Shown piece after piece: positions 35,609-45,954 of a stretch of DNA of 64,000 bases. Source of the DNA: JAWKRB01 sp041389885 (GTDB lineage Bacteria > Myxococcota_A > Polyangia > Polyangiales > Ga0077539). Made by a program: the position numbers and the translations under genes. The stretch spans positions 1-64,000 of the forward strand of contig JAWKRB010000039.1 of NCBI GenBank assembly GCA_041389885.1. The letters are read 5' to 3'. The notes under the pieces were generated by a model that saw nothing but the letters and a program-made list of their open reading frames with translations, did not search any database and was not told the DNA's origin. How positions within the stretch are numbered: the stretch's first letter is position 1; every line of letters starts with the position of its first letter.

Positions 35609-36398
35609 GGGCTATCACCCGTCAGAAAGCGTTGTCCAGCGGCTCGACCGCCCCGACGCACGCACGTTCGCCCGTCGCTGCGTCGACGCGGGGCGGCCGG
35701 GGTTGCTGCGGGGCGTGGTCCCGTCGTGGCCCGCGGCGTCGTGGCGCCTCGACGGGCTCGCGTCGCGGCTGGGCGCGCGGGAGGTGTCTCCCGTGGTGCT
35801 CACCGACGGGCGCTTCGTGGTCGACCTGCGCGAGGGCGTGCGGGTGAAGCCCATGCCCGTCGCGGAGTACCTCGCGCACCTCGCGGCGCCCGGCGCGCCG
35901 CCGTACTACCTCCGGCTGCCGCTGGAGGGCGACCTCGCGGCGCTCTCGCGCGAGGCGCCGGTGGACGCGTACTGCGTGGGCTCGGTGGCGCAGAAGCGCA
36001 ACCTCTGGGTGGGCGCCGCGGGCACCTGCTCGGACCTGCATTTCGACATGACCCACAACCTCGTCGCGCAGATCTCGGGGCGCCGTCGGGTCACGCTCTT
36101 CGCCCCCGACCAGCGCGTGGCGCTGTACCCGCACCCCCTGCGGAGCCTCAACGCCCACCACAGCCAGGTGCGCCTCGACGCGCCGGACCTCGCGCGCTTT
36201 CCTCGCTTCGCCGAGGCGCGGGGCGAGGCCGTGGCGCTCGAGGCCGGGGAGCTGCTGTTCATCCCCCGCGGGTGGTGGCACCACTTCGAGAGCCTCGCGC
36301 CCTCCATCGCGGTGAACGCGTTCTGGGCGACGCCCGCGCACGTGCCCGCGCTGCTGGCGGCGCGCGCGGCGTGGACCCTCGCGGCCGTGCGCACCTGA
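35607..36398 (+). CDS. JmjC/cupin-8 type Fe(II)/2-oxoglutarate oxygenase
   Basis: A 263-aa paralogue of the divergent oxygenase. The triad fits H145-x-D147 (DLHFDMTHN) and H225/H226 (GWWHHF). Both proteins share NLWVGA/KLWVGA before the first ligand, the DLARFPRFA stretch and the WWHH motif. They differ in the N-terminal 100 residues, as expected if they act on different positions or substrates. ATG 35607 is the only good start in the frame; the frame stays open upstream to 35355 but there it lies over the other gene. The ribosome site is weak. Convergent, 6 bases apart, with the methyltransferase fusion. Confidence 0.8.
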   Translation: MGYHPSESVVQRLDRPDARTFARRCVDAGRPGLLRGVVPSWPAASWRLDGLASRLGAREVSPVVLTDGRFVVDLREGVRVKPMPVAEYLAHLAAPGAPPYYLRLPLEGDLAALSREAPVDAYCVGSVAQKRNLWVGAAGTCSDLHFDMTHNLVAQISGRRRVTLFAPDQRVALYPHPLRSLNAHHSQVRLDAPDLARFPRFAEARGEAVALEAGELLFIPRGWWHHFESLAPSIAVNAFWATPAHVPALLAARAAWTLAAVRT

Positions 36399-36404
36399 GC
36401 GACG

Positions 36405-37721
36405 TCAGCGACGGCGGAGCACGAGGAGGTACCCCTGGCGCTCGCGCGCGTCGAAGGGCTTCGCCGGCGCCGGGAGGGCTGGGCGGGCGACGAGGTCGAA
36501 GCAGGCCGAGGCCCAGCGGAGCACGGTCTCGCCCTCGGGCTCCGAGGCCGGCAGCGGCGGGAGGTCAGGGCCGCTGCGCCACCCCTTCTCGTGCACGAAC
36601 TGCTGATAGAGCACCAGGAGGCCGCCGGGGGAGATCTTCGCGGCGAAGTCTCGCAAGAGCTCCTGTCCTCGGGCCTCGTCCTGCTCGCTGAACAGCCCGA
36701 CGTTGACCAGGAGCACGCGGTGGACGCGCTCGCTGATGGGCAGGGGCATCGCGTGGTCGACGTGCATCGGGCGGAGCTGCGAGAGCCCCTCGGACTCTTG
36801 CAGCTCGCGGAGCTTTGCGGCGGCCCAGAGGTCCGCGTCGGTGGCGAAGACCAGGCCCTCGGGGCCCACGGCCTCGGCGAGCTTGCGCGCGAAGTACCCG
36901 GCGCCGGCGCCGACGTCGGCGACCTTCATCCCACGCGCGAGGTCGAGCTGGGTGACGATCTCGCGGGTGATCCACTCCCCGTCGCGCTGCGCGTCGTCGG
37001 CGTTGCTCCACCTGCGCCCCTTGCTCAGCATCCCCTGCTGGAGCCGCGCGAGGGTCAGCTCCGCGGCCGCGATGCGCGCGCGGCGGTGCGAGAGGGCGGC
37101 CTCGAGGCTCCGGGCGACGACGAAGAGCGCGGCGAAGGTCAGCAGCGCGAAGAGGCGGTGCAGGGGGGAGGCGTCTCGCGCGAGGCCCATCGCGAGGTCG
37201 GCGACGCAGAGGAGCAGCAGCAGCGCCGCGAGGGAGGCGCCGAAGGTCCCGCTCCCCTCCGAGAGGCCCTGGCGATCGGGCGCGGCGCGCCGCCGCTCGG
37301 TCCACTCCGCCGCGGCCAGGACCAGCACCGCCGTCGCCCCGAGGGCCGCGAAGAGCAGCGAGAAGCGCGACGCCTGCCACAGGCTCACCCCCACCGCCGC
37401 CGCCGACACCAGCGCGGCGCTCGCGCCACCGAGGCGAATCGCCGCGCCCCACGGCACGGGGCTCGGCGCGCGTTCGGGGCCCTGGAGGGGCCCACGGCTT
37501 CGCCGCAACTCCCCCACGGCGCGGAGCAGCCCGATCAGCACCGCCAGGCTCAGCAGCGCGAGCAGCCCCCGCCGCGCGAGGACCCACCCCCTCGCGTCGG
37601 CCCAGACCACGTTGCCCGCGAGGATCAGCATCGCGACCGCGAGCGCGGCGTCGTACAGCGGGCGTCGACTGAGCCCCACCACCGCGGTGTCTTGGGAACT
37701 GAGCGTGGCGTCGTCGGGCAT
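36405..37721 (-). CDS. membrane-anchored SAM-dependent methyltransferase
   Basis: A 438-aa fusion. Six predicted helices lie in the N-terminal half (about 24-40, 52-66, 96-114, 120-138, 162-180 and 192-204). A linker with a conserved-looking KGRRWSNADDAQRDGEW follows, then a class I methyltransferase domain with motif I VADVGAGAGYF at about 267-277 and motif II acid in ATDAD. The linker (a DxxR-x-EW pattern just before the fold) occurs in methyltransferases of the Methyltransf_25 kind. Membrane tethering suggests a lipid or quinone acceptor, which would fit the UbiA/oxygenase neighbours, but direction and promoter are separate from that operon. Confidence 0.75.
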   Translation of the reverse strand: MPDDATLSSQDTAVVGLSRRPLYDAALAVAMLILAGNVVWADARGWVLARRGLLALLSLAVLIGLLRAVGELRRSRGPLQGPERAPSPVPWGAAIRLGGASAALVSAAAVGVSLWQASRFSLLFAALGATAVLVLAAAEWTERRRAAPDRQGLSEGSGTFGASLAALLLLLCVADLAMGLARDASPLHRLFALLTFAALFVVARSLEAALSHRRARIAAAELTLARLQQGMLSKGRRWSNADDAQRDGEWITREIVTQLDLARGMKVADVGAGAGYFARKLAEAVGPEGLVFATDADLWAAAKLRELQESEGLSQLRPMHVDHAMPLPISERVHRVLLVNVGLFSEQDEARGQELLRDFAAKISPGGLLVLYQQFVHEKGWRSGPDLPPLPASEPEGETVLRWASACFDLVARPALPAPAKPFDARERQGYLLVLRRR

Positions 37722-37894
37722 CCGGTCGTACTTCACTCGGTCGTCAGCGGGGCGATCGCCTCGGGCTGCGGCTTGTTTGTCGCACCCCTCCCTGGCCCGA
37801 CGCAACCGCTACTTCGAGGCGGGGCTGAAAAGGTCATGGGCTGGCGGCGGCCGCCGCGTCCAGCTCCCTTGACCCGGGGCGGAGAAGGACCAGG

Positions 37895-38656
37895 ATGCAT
37901 CGGCTCATGCCGCTCGACCTCGACGACCACGGCCTCGACCTCTGGCTCCTGCCCACGCCGTCTCCCAGCGACGACGACGAGCGGCGCCGGGGCCTCGCGT
38001 GGATGAGCCCTGACGAGCGCGACCGTCACGCGTCGATCACGCACCCGCAGGCGCGGGACGAGCACCTGCGGGCGCGGCGCCTCGTGCGGGGGGTGCTCTC
38101 GCGCTACGCGGAGGTCGCGCCGTCAGACTGGCGCTTTCGCCGCAACGAGCACGGCCGCCCCTTCGTGGCCGCGCCGTCTCCGTCGGCGCCGCTGCACTTC
38201 AACCTCTCGCACACGCGGGGCCTCGTGGCGATGACGGTGTCTCGCAGCGAGGAGGCGGCCTGCGACGTGGAGTGGCACCCCCGCCGTGGGGACCCGCTCG
38301 GGGTGGCGCATCGGTACTTCGCGCCGGCGGAGCTCCGCGACCTGCGCGCGGTGGCCCCCGAGCGCCAGCGCGCGCGCTTCTTCACCCTCTGGACCCTGAA
38401 GGAGTCGTACATCAAGGCCCGGTCCATGGGGCTCGCGATCCCCTTGCGGCACTTCTCGTTTCGCGTGGGCGACGACGAGACGCCGCAGGGCGTCGACTTC
38501 GCGCCGGGCTTCGACGACCGGGCCGAGCGGTGGTGGTTCGCGCGGCGAGACCCGACGCCCGAGCACGCGCTCTCTCTGGCCTGGAGCCACCCCACGCGCC
38601 CCGCGCCGTCGCCGACGCTGCGCACGCGCTGGCTCAGCCTCGACGAGCTGGGCTGA
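37895..38656 (+). CDS. 4'-phosphopantetheinyl transferase (Sfp-type)
   Basis: A 253-aa enzyme that loads carrier proteins with the phosphopantetheine arm of coenzyme A. Motifs in order are HFNLSHTRG (about 107-115), CDVEWH (128-133, the GIDVE-type Mg site) and FTLWTLKESYIKA (169-181, the WxxKEAxxKA signature). A preceding KPF-like motif is RPFVA. The ATG 37895 has an AGAAGGACCAGG ribosome site. No polyketide or peptide synthetase is in this window, so it may serve carrier proteins encoded elsewhere or be the general transferase. It sits beside the carbamoyltransferase locus, which adds weight to a specialised-metabolism role. Confidence 0.92.
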   Translation: MHRLMPLDLDDHGLDLWLLPTPSPSDDDERRRGLAWMSPDERDRHASITHPQARDEHLRARRLVRGVLSRYAEVAPSDWRFRRNEHGRPFVAAPSPSAPLHFNLSHTRGLVAMTVSRSEEAACDVEWHPRRGDPLGVAHRYFAPAELRDLRAVAPERQRARFFTLWTLKESYIKARSMGLAIPLRHFSFRVGDDETPQGVDFAPGFDDRAERWWFARRDPTPEHALSLAWSHPTRPAPSPTLRTRWLSLDELG

Positions 38657-38675
38657 AGGGCGACGCCTCGCGGGG

Positions 38676-39904
38676 TCAGCGCGTGACGACGAGGTGCAGC
38701 GCGAGGGGCTCGCCCTCGGCCCGCACGACGACGCCTACTCCCAGCGTTCCGGTGAACACCGCGGAGCGGCGCTCGGCGCGCCACGCGGAGGCGACGCCGA
38801 TGGCGAGGGCGTCGGCGCCGTTGGTCAGGGTCGTGGGCCGCCCCGTGACGTCGCGCGTGCCCGACACCGGCAGCAGCGCGGTGCGCTCGGCGAAGGACCA
38901 CGTCGCGCTCGCGCCTCCGCCGTCGAGCACGACGAACGCGCCTCCCGCGCGGGTGAAGGCCACCACGCGGGCGGAGACCCTCCGGGCGACGAGCTCGACC
39001 TGCGCGGGCGACGCGTTGGCCTGGTGGGCGATGAACACCGCGTCGGTGCGGTCGACCGAGAGCGCGGCCTCGAGGGCGTCGACGTCGCGCACCCGTTCGA
39101 GGGTCGCGGTGCGCGGGCCCGCCACCGCGCGCACCGCGTCTTCGAGGTTGCGGAGCGCGTCTTCTTCGGCGAACTCCGCGTAGACCACCGCCCGCGTCGA
39201 GCTCGCCGAGGCCAGAAAGGCCGCGTTGCCCACGAGGCGGCTCTGGTCGGGTCGAGTGGCCGCGAGGTCGTGTCCGATGAGCACGAGGTGACCGACGCGT
39301 CCGTCTCGGCACACGCCGCCGTTGCAGAGGCCCGTGGGGCACGCCACCCCGCACGCGCCGCAGTTCATCGGGTCGCTCTGCGGGTCGACGCACGCGCCGT
39401 CGCAACGGATCCTCCCGTCGCCGCACACCACGCTGCACGCGCCGCCCACGCAGAACGCGCCCGCGACGCAGGCCCGCCCGCAGTCGCCGCAGTTCATGGG
39501 GTCGGCGGTGAGGTTTACGCAGCGCCCGTCGCAGGCGCGCTCGGGCGGCGCGCAGGGGCGCCCCGCGTCGGGGTCGGCCGCGTCGAGGGTCGCGTCGGGG
39601 GATGTCGCGTCGGGGGTCGTCGCGTCGAGGGTCGGCGCGTCGGCGGTCGTCGCGTCGGTCGCGTCGAGGGCCGCGTCGGCGGTCGTCGCGTCGGTCGCGT
39701 CGAGGGTCGCGTCGGTCGCGTCGGTCGCGTCGGTCGCGTCGGTCGCGTCGTCCTTCGCGACGTCGGCCCCGGCGTCGATCGCGCTGTCGTGCGACGAGCC
39801 GGCGTCGCAGGCGCCGGGGGAGGGGATCCACCCGTCGTCGCAGCGCCCGCCCACGAGGCGACCGCAGCCCGCGAGGGCGGTCAGCAGCAGGAGCGCGCGC
39901 GCGT

Positions 39905-39908
<4 letters not shown>
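38676..39908 (-). CDS. lipoprotein with Asp-Ala-Thr linker and Stig1-like Cys-rich repeats
   Basis: A 410-aa lipoprotein (lipobox LTALAGC, Cys15). Residues about 50-115 are a low-complexity Asp-Ala-Thr linker. Then two Cys-rich repeats of the form CDGxCV-N/D-DPMNCGxCGxxC (about 122-180), as in Stig1-type domains common in myxobacterial surface proteins. The C-terminal 200 residues form an alpha/beta domain (LVLIGHDLAA, VVYAEFAEED, then FVVLDGGGAS) without a match I can name. It is translationally coupled (ATGA) to the OmpA-like gene upstream, so the two probably act together at the cell surface. Function unknown. Confidence 0.72.
39591..39765. repeat. 9-bp-based tandem repeat encoding the Asp-Ala-Thr linker
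   Basis: A run of GTCGCGTCG-type 9-base units (plus-strand view), densest at about 39,703-39,757, encoding the Asp-Ala-Thr tract of the lipoprotein. All units keep the reading frame. Such tracts change length easily by slippage. Confidence 0.8.
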
Positions 39909-41227
<1,319 letters not shown>

Positions 41228-41289
41228 GTCGGCGCAGCGTGTCGGTCGGCGGCGCGGCGCGTCAAAGAAAGCGCAGGGGGGTGAGGGCC

Positions 41290-42507
41290 TCAGCGCGCGT
41301 ACATCGTGATGTCGCGGGCGACGAGGTCGGCCATCGCGTTCGCGGTGGTCCAGTCGGGGTGGCGCAGGAGGATGTGGCCGTCGGAGATCAGCGTCTGCTT
41401 CCAGTCCCGGCGGTGCGCGCCGAGGGGCAGCAGGTGCTGCTCGACGACGTGCTCGCCGTAGCGCCGCATGAACTCCTGGAGCCCGTCGATGCGCACGATG
41501 CGGCCCGAGCCCTTGGCGCGCTTGAAGATGATCGCGGCGTTGTACTTGCGCGGCGCGTCGGCCTCGAAGCGGCGGTGGCAGGCCACCCGCGCCCACTCGC
41601 GAAAGAGGTCGATGTCGCTCGTGTAGTTCATCTGGTCGACGATGTGCGCGCCGCCGGGGCGGCAGCCGATCTCGCCGAAGACCACCTCGCCGTCGGGCTT
41701 GCGGAACCACTCCATGTGCGTGAACCCGTCGCCCATCCCCAGCGCGCGCAGGACCTTGCGTCCCAAGGCGATTCCGTCGACCACGCGGGGGTCTTGGAGG
41801 TCGCGCACGGTGGTGATGACGGGGGAGATCCACTCGTGGGTGCGGGCGATGAGGGGCTTGGGGAGGTACTGCGCGACGTTCTCGTACACGGGGGCGCCGT
41901 CGATGCAGAGGGTGTCGTAGGTGAACTCCTCGCCCTCGATGAACTCCTCGCAGCTCACCTCGGGCACGTGCCGGGTCTTCGCGAGGGCGTCGTCGAGCTC
42001 GGCGCGGCTGTCGACCCGGTAGGTGTCGGCGCTCCCCGCCCCGGCGATGGGCTTGAGCACCATGGGAAAGCCCATCTCCTCAGCCGCCGCGTAGGCCTCG
42101 GCGACGGAGCGCACCCGGCGCGAGCGCGGCACGCGCAGCCCCGCCCGCGCGACGCGCTCCTTCATGAGCTGCTTGTCGCGAAAGCCCCGCACGGTGTCTG
42201 AAGACATGCCGGGCATGCCGATAGACTCCCGCAGCGCCGCGGCGGTCTCGACCAGCACCTCCCAGTTGGCGAGCACCCGGTCGACGGAGCGCCCCTTGAG
42301 CCAGGCGCGCACCCGGGCGATGACGTCCGCCTGGTCCATGATCCGCGGGACCTGGAGGTAGTCGGTGAGGTGACCCTTGAGCGCCGCGGAGAAGCCCCCG
42401 GGGTGCCCGTCGCCCACGCCGTAGACCCGCGCGCCCACCTCGGCGAGGCCGCGGGTGTACTGCTGCATCTCCGGGGGATAACTCGGTGACAGGAAGACCA
42501 CATTCAT
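41290..42507 (-). CDS. ATP-grasp domain ligase
   Basis: A 405-aa ATP-grasp enzyme (carboxylate-amine or carboxylate-thiol ligase fold). It has an N-terminal Rossmann-like domain (MNVVFLSPSYPPEM) and a nucleotide-binding region with FPMVLKPIAGAGSADT (147-162). Acidic Mg-binding residues lie in THMEWF and VFGEIGCRPGG (about 290-315). The ATG at 42507 matches the paralogue's start by alignment. Divergent from a close relative at 42536, so a duplicated pair. Substrates are unknown; D-Ala-D-Ala ligases, carnosine-type and biotin-carboxylase-like enzymes share the fold. Confidence 0.82.
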   Translation of the reverse strand: MNVVFLSPSYPPEMQQYTRGLAEVGARVYGVGDGHPGGFSAALKGHLTDYLQVPRIMDQADVIARVRAWLKGRSVDRVLANWEVLVETAAALRESIGMPGMSSDTVRGFRDKQLMKERVARAGLRVPRSRRVRSVAEAYAAAEEMGFPMVLKPIAGAGSADTYRVDSRAELDDALAKTRHVPEVSCEEFIEGEEFTYDTLCIDGAPVYENVAQYLPKPLIARTHEWISPVITTVRDLQDPRVVDGIALGRKVLRALGMGDGFTHMEWFRKPDGEVVFGEIGCRPGGAHIVDQMNYTSDIDLFREWARVACHRRFEADAPRKYNAAIIFKRAKGSGRIVRIDGLQEFMRRYGEHVVEQHLLPLGAHRRDWKQTLISDGHILLRHPDWTTANAMADLVARDITMYAR

Positions 42508-42535
42508 GACGGTGCGCGATGCTACAACGGCGCCC

Positions 42536-43750
42536 ATGCGGAACGTGATCTTCACCGCGCCCTTTCCCATGGAGACCACCATGCGCTTCGCCCGCGCGGC
42601 GGCGAAGCTCGAGGGGGTGCGGCTGCTCGGGATCTTTCAAGAGCCCCCCCGCGGCGACGACGCGCGGCTCTTCGCCCACGTCGCCACGGTGCGCGACGGC
42701 ACCGACGCCCAGCAGCTCTGCGACGCCGCCCGCGGGCTGCGGGCGAAATTCGGCGAGATCCACCGCCTCCTGGGGATCCTCGAGGCCATCCAGGTGCAGC
42801 TCGGCGAGGTGCGCAAGGTGCTGGGGATTCACGGCCCCGGCCCCGAGGTCGCCGACCTCTTTCGCGACAAGGCCCGGATGAAGGACGAGCTGCGCCGCCA
42901 CGGCCTGCCCTGCGCGCGGCACCGCCTGCTCACGGGCTGGGACGACGCCCTGGGCTTCGTGAAGGAGGTGGGCTTTCCCCTGGTGCTCAAGCCCCCGGCG
43001 GGCATGGGCTGCAAGGCCACCTGGCGCGTCAACGACGTGGACCAGCTCCGCGGCGCCCTGAGCGCGCTGCACCCCTCGCGGGAGCACCCGGCGCTGGCCG
43101 AGGAGTTTCTCCGCGGCCGGGAGTACAGCTTCGAGACGATCACCATCGACGGCGTCGTGCGCTTCACGTCGTTCTCGCGGTATTTCCCGACGCCGCTGGA
43201 GGTCACCGAGACCCCGTGGATCCAGTGGGTCGTGGTGCTCCCCCGGCACGTCGAGGGCCCCGAGTTCGACGACGCCCGCGAGCTCGGCCTGCGCGCCGTG
43301 AAGGCCCTCGGCCTCGACACGGGCTTCACGCACATGGAGTGGTTCCGCCGCGACGACGGCACCCTCGCGATCGGTGAGATCGCCGCGCGTCCCCCGGGCG
43401 CGAACATCGTGCTCGCCAACGGCTACGCCCACGACGCCGACTTCTACCGCGCCTGGGCGCGGGCCGTGGTCGACGGCGCCTGGGATGGGCCCTACGAGCG
43501 CAAATACGCTGTGGGCGTGGCGTTTCTGCGCGGCGTGGGCACCGGCAGGGTGAGCGCGGTCACGGGCGTCGACGAGGCGCAGCGGCGCGTCGGGCACCTC
43601 GTGGTGAAGGCGAAGCTCCCCGTGGTGGGCGCGCCCCGCGCCGACACCTACGAGGGCGACGGCTACGTCGTCGTGCGCGACCCCGACACCGAGGTGGTCA
43701 AGCGCGCGGTGACCACGATCATCGAGACCGTCGGCGTGCGCTACGCGTGA
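42536..43750 (+). CDS. ATP-grasp domain ligase
   Basis: A 404-aa paralogue of the divergent ATP-grasp gene. Matching elements: the start MRNVIFTAPFP, FPLVLKPPAGMGCKATW (about 149-165), THMEWFRRDDG and IGEIAARPPGANIV. The frame is also open to ATG 42506, which overlaps the other gene's start codon. I prefer 42536 because the alignment with the paralogue begins there and a TACAAC -10-like box ends 7 bases upstream. The pair are almost the same length (404 and 405 aa) and may give sequential ligations or a heteromer. Ends one base before the convergent epimerase gene's stop. Confidence 0.8.
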   Translation: MRNVIFTAPFPMETTMRFARAAAKLEGVRLLGIFQEPPRGDDARLFAHVATVRDGTDAQQLCDAARGLRAKFGEIHRLLGILEAIQVQLGEVRKVLGIHGPGPEVADLFRDKARMKDELRRHGLPCARHRLLTGWDDALGFVKEVGFPLVLKPPAGMGCKATWRVNDVDQLRGALSALHPSREHPALAEEFLRGREYSFETITIDGVVRFTSFSRYFPTPLEVTETPWIQWVVVLPRHVEGPEFDDARELGLRAVKALGLDTGFTHMEWFRRDDGTLAIGEIAARPPGANIVLANGYAHDADFYRAWARAVVDGAWDGPYERKYAVGVAFLRGVGTGRVSAVTGVDEAQRRVGHLVVKAKLPVVGAPRADTYEGDGYVVVRDPDTEVVKRAVTTIIETVGVRYA

Positions 43751-44720
43751 TCACCGCGCGGCGAGGGCCTCCCACCCGCCGCGCGACCGCGCCCACTCCC
43801 CCACGCGCGCCGTGCCCTCGGCCACGGTGACCGCGGGGGTGTACCCGAGCACGGTGCGCGCGCGCTGGATGTTGAAGTGCGCGCTGCGGCCCTCGGTGAG
43901 GACCTCGCCGACGGTGCGTCCCGTCGTGGCGCCGAGGAGCCTGCGGGCCTCGGCGAGGGCGTAGGCGACGACGAAGGGCACGCTCGCGCGGGGCGTCGGC
44001 GCGCCGCACGCGCGGAGCAGGCCGCCGACGAAGTCTTTGCGAGACAAGCGCTCGTCGTCGGTGACGTAGAACACCCCGCCCGCGGCGTCGGGGGCGGTGA
44101 GGGCGCTCACGGCCGCGCGGGCGAAGCTCTCGACCCAGGTGGTGGCGATGAGCGAGGCGCCGCCGTCGATCCAGGTGAAGCTCCCGTCCTTCACCTGGCG
44201 CAGCACGACGGGGAGAAAGGTGTCATCGCCGACGCCCCAGAGCGCGCCGGGGCGCAGGCACACGGTCTCAATGCCGCCGCCGCTCGCGGCGGTCACGAGG
44301 TCTTCGGCGAGGGCGAGGGTCTCGGTGACGGCCTCGGTGAAGCGCGGCGTGTGGGGGAGCTTCTCGTCGACGTACGAGCGCTGCGAGAGCGTGCGGGTCA
44401 CCGTCTCGCTGGAGCGGTGCACCAGGCGCCGGACCCCCGCGGCGCGCGCGGCGGCGAGGAGGTTCTCGGTGGCGATGAGGTTCACCCGCTCGGCGTCGCG
44501 GGTCGAGGCGCGCGGGTCTTCGGTGCACGCGAGGTGAATCACGGCGTCGATCCCCGCAGCGCGCGCAGGAGCGAGGGCTCGTCTTGCAGGTCGCCGGGGT
44601 GTGCTCTCGGCGCCCTCGACGGCCTCGCCGAGGGCGACGGAGAGTGTGTCCATCGGCCTGCAGCGCAGCGAGAACCGCGCGTCCAACGAAGCCCTGGGCG
44701 GCCGTGACCAGCACTCTCAT
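43751..44720 (-). pseudogene. NAD-dependent epimerase/dehydratase, three apparent frameshifts at the N-terminus
   Basis: A short-chain-dehydrogenase-fold sugar epimerase-type protein. The Rossmann start MRVLVTAAQGFVG is encoded from ATG 44720, whose ATGA overlaps the upstream methyltransferase stop. The sequence then shifts frame near 44,639, again near 44,597 (CCCC run) and again near 44,553 (GGGG run). After that, from IDAVIHLACTEDP to the end, one frame is intact. The middle piece GDLQDEPSLLRALRG is what the family has at that point. An intact open frame from ATG 44686 lacks the NAD-binding glycines, so it is not the real start. Homopolymer indels suggest sequencing error. Confidence 0.78.
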
Positions 44721-45901
44721 CGCGGCGAAGGTATCACCGCGGCGGCGCCGTTCATCCCCCTCTGCCGCCCGAAGACCCCGAGGTTTCTCGGGCTCACCCG
44801 CTCGTCGAACACCTTGCGCACGCGCACCTCGTAGCCCCGCTCCTCCAGCGCCGTCGCGCGGTCGAGGACCACCGCGAGCTCCAGCGCCCGCGCGAGCATC
44901 ACCCGCGGCAGCGAGAAGCGCCGCACCCGCGCGAACTCCTCCCTCGCGGCGAGGGCGTGCGCGCGGAGCTCGGCCTCCCGAGGACCCTCGAGGGCGCGCG
45001 AGGCGCAGGCGGCCTTCGCGAGCTCGGCGAACCCGCGGTGGGCGCTGCGTCGGTTGAGCCCGCGCATGGCCTCGCCGGGGTCTACGCGCACCCCCCGCGC
45101 GCGCAGGAGCCTCGCGAGGGCGAAGCGCGCCTCGCGCGACGCGAGGTTCTCGGCGTGGCTCGCCTCGACGCCCACGCCGCGCTCGGTGACGTTCGAGAGC
45201 CCGAGAAACTCCCGCTCGAAGATCATCCCCGCCTTCGCCGCGCGCTTCGAGAGCGGCGCCCTCTCGGGCCCTGGGATCTTCTGCAGGCAGCACGACACCA
45301 GCGCCACCGCGGCGCCCGCCTCCGCCGCCGCGCGCACGAGCCCGTCGCCCAACGCGCCGCAGGCGTGAAGCCCCACGGCGAGGTCGTCGGCGCGCATCGC
45401 GAACGGCTTCGCGAGGGCGTCGCGGAGCTCGAAGCGCGCGCGGGTGCCCGCGGCGAGGGACTCGGCGAAGGTCACCCGCGCGGGGTCGCGCTCGAGGCCC
45501 AGGGCGTCGAGGGAGAAGCACGCCGCGGCGAGGCGGGTGAGGTGCCCGCTGCCCGACCCGAGCTCGACCACCCGGGCCGCGTCGAGGGCCATGGGCCGCA
45601 GCGCGTCGAGGAGCGCGTCGAGCTGGATCTGCTTGCGCGCCTTGACGTTCGGCGCGCGCGAGGGGTCGCCCTGGGGGGCTGGCAGCGGCGGCGCGAGGGC
45701 CGCGAGGGCCCGCGTCGAGGCCGCGAGATCGACGAGCGAGGGGGGCGCGTCGGCGCGGGTCTCGAGGTGCGCGGCGAGGCCCCGGCGCTCGCAGTCGTCG
45801 AGGGCGTCGTCGGTGAGGGAGGCGAGAAAGGGCGTCCACCCCCGGCGCTCGGCGAAGGGCGGCGGGGCGGCGTCGACGTAGCGCGCGCGCAGGATGTCCA
45901 T
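44717..45901 (-). CDS. SAM-dependent methyltransferase (Methyltransf_32-like)
   Basis: A 394-aa methyltransferase. KARKQIQLDALLDAL leads into motif I VVELGSGSGHLTR, then GLERD, then the family motif GLHACGALGD and a VSCCLQK segment. This order matches the METTL25/Methyltransf_32 type, whose members act on RNA or ribosomal protein. The C-terminal 150 residues are helical. The first ATG of the frame after the upstream stop is 45901. The frame stays open to a CTG at 45958 overlapping the upstream gene (CTGA), which would add a helix; both remain possible. Confidence 0.78.
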   Translation of the reverse strand: MDILRARYVDAAPPPFAERRGWTPFLASLTDDALDDCERRGLAAHLETRADAPPSLVDLAASTRALAALAPPLPAPQGDPSRAPNVKARKQIQLDALLDALRPMALDAARVVELGSGSGHLTRLAAACFSLDALGLERDPARVTFAESLAAGTRARFELRDALAKPFAMRADDLAVGLHACGALGDGLVRAAAEAGAAVALVSCCLQKIPGPERAPLSKRAAKAGMIFEREFLGLSNVTERGVGVEASHAENLASREARFALARLLRARGVRVDPGEAMRGLNRRSAHRGFAELAKAACASRALEGPREAELRAHALAAREEFARVRRFSLPRVMLARALELAVVLDRATALEERGYEVRVRKVFDERVSPRNLGVFGRQRGMNGAAAVIPSPR

Positions 45902-45954
45902 CGCGGGGGAGAGCGCCGCGAGGACGAGGTCGAGGTCGGCGGAGACGGGGCGAA

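Noticed and set aside
39591..39765. Possible CRISPR-like array
   Set aside because: Units are 9 bases, contiguous, without unique spacers, and keep a reading frame; it is a coding repeat.
42506..42535. ATG 42506 as start of the plus-strand ATP-grasp gene
   Set aside because: The paralogue alignment begins at 42536, and a -10-like box lies in between.
43751..44686. ATG 44686 as the start of an intact epimerase
   Set aside because: The product lacks the NAD-binding glycine motif, which lies just upstream in another frame from ATG 44720; that ATG overlaps the upstream stop.
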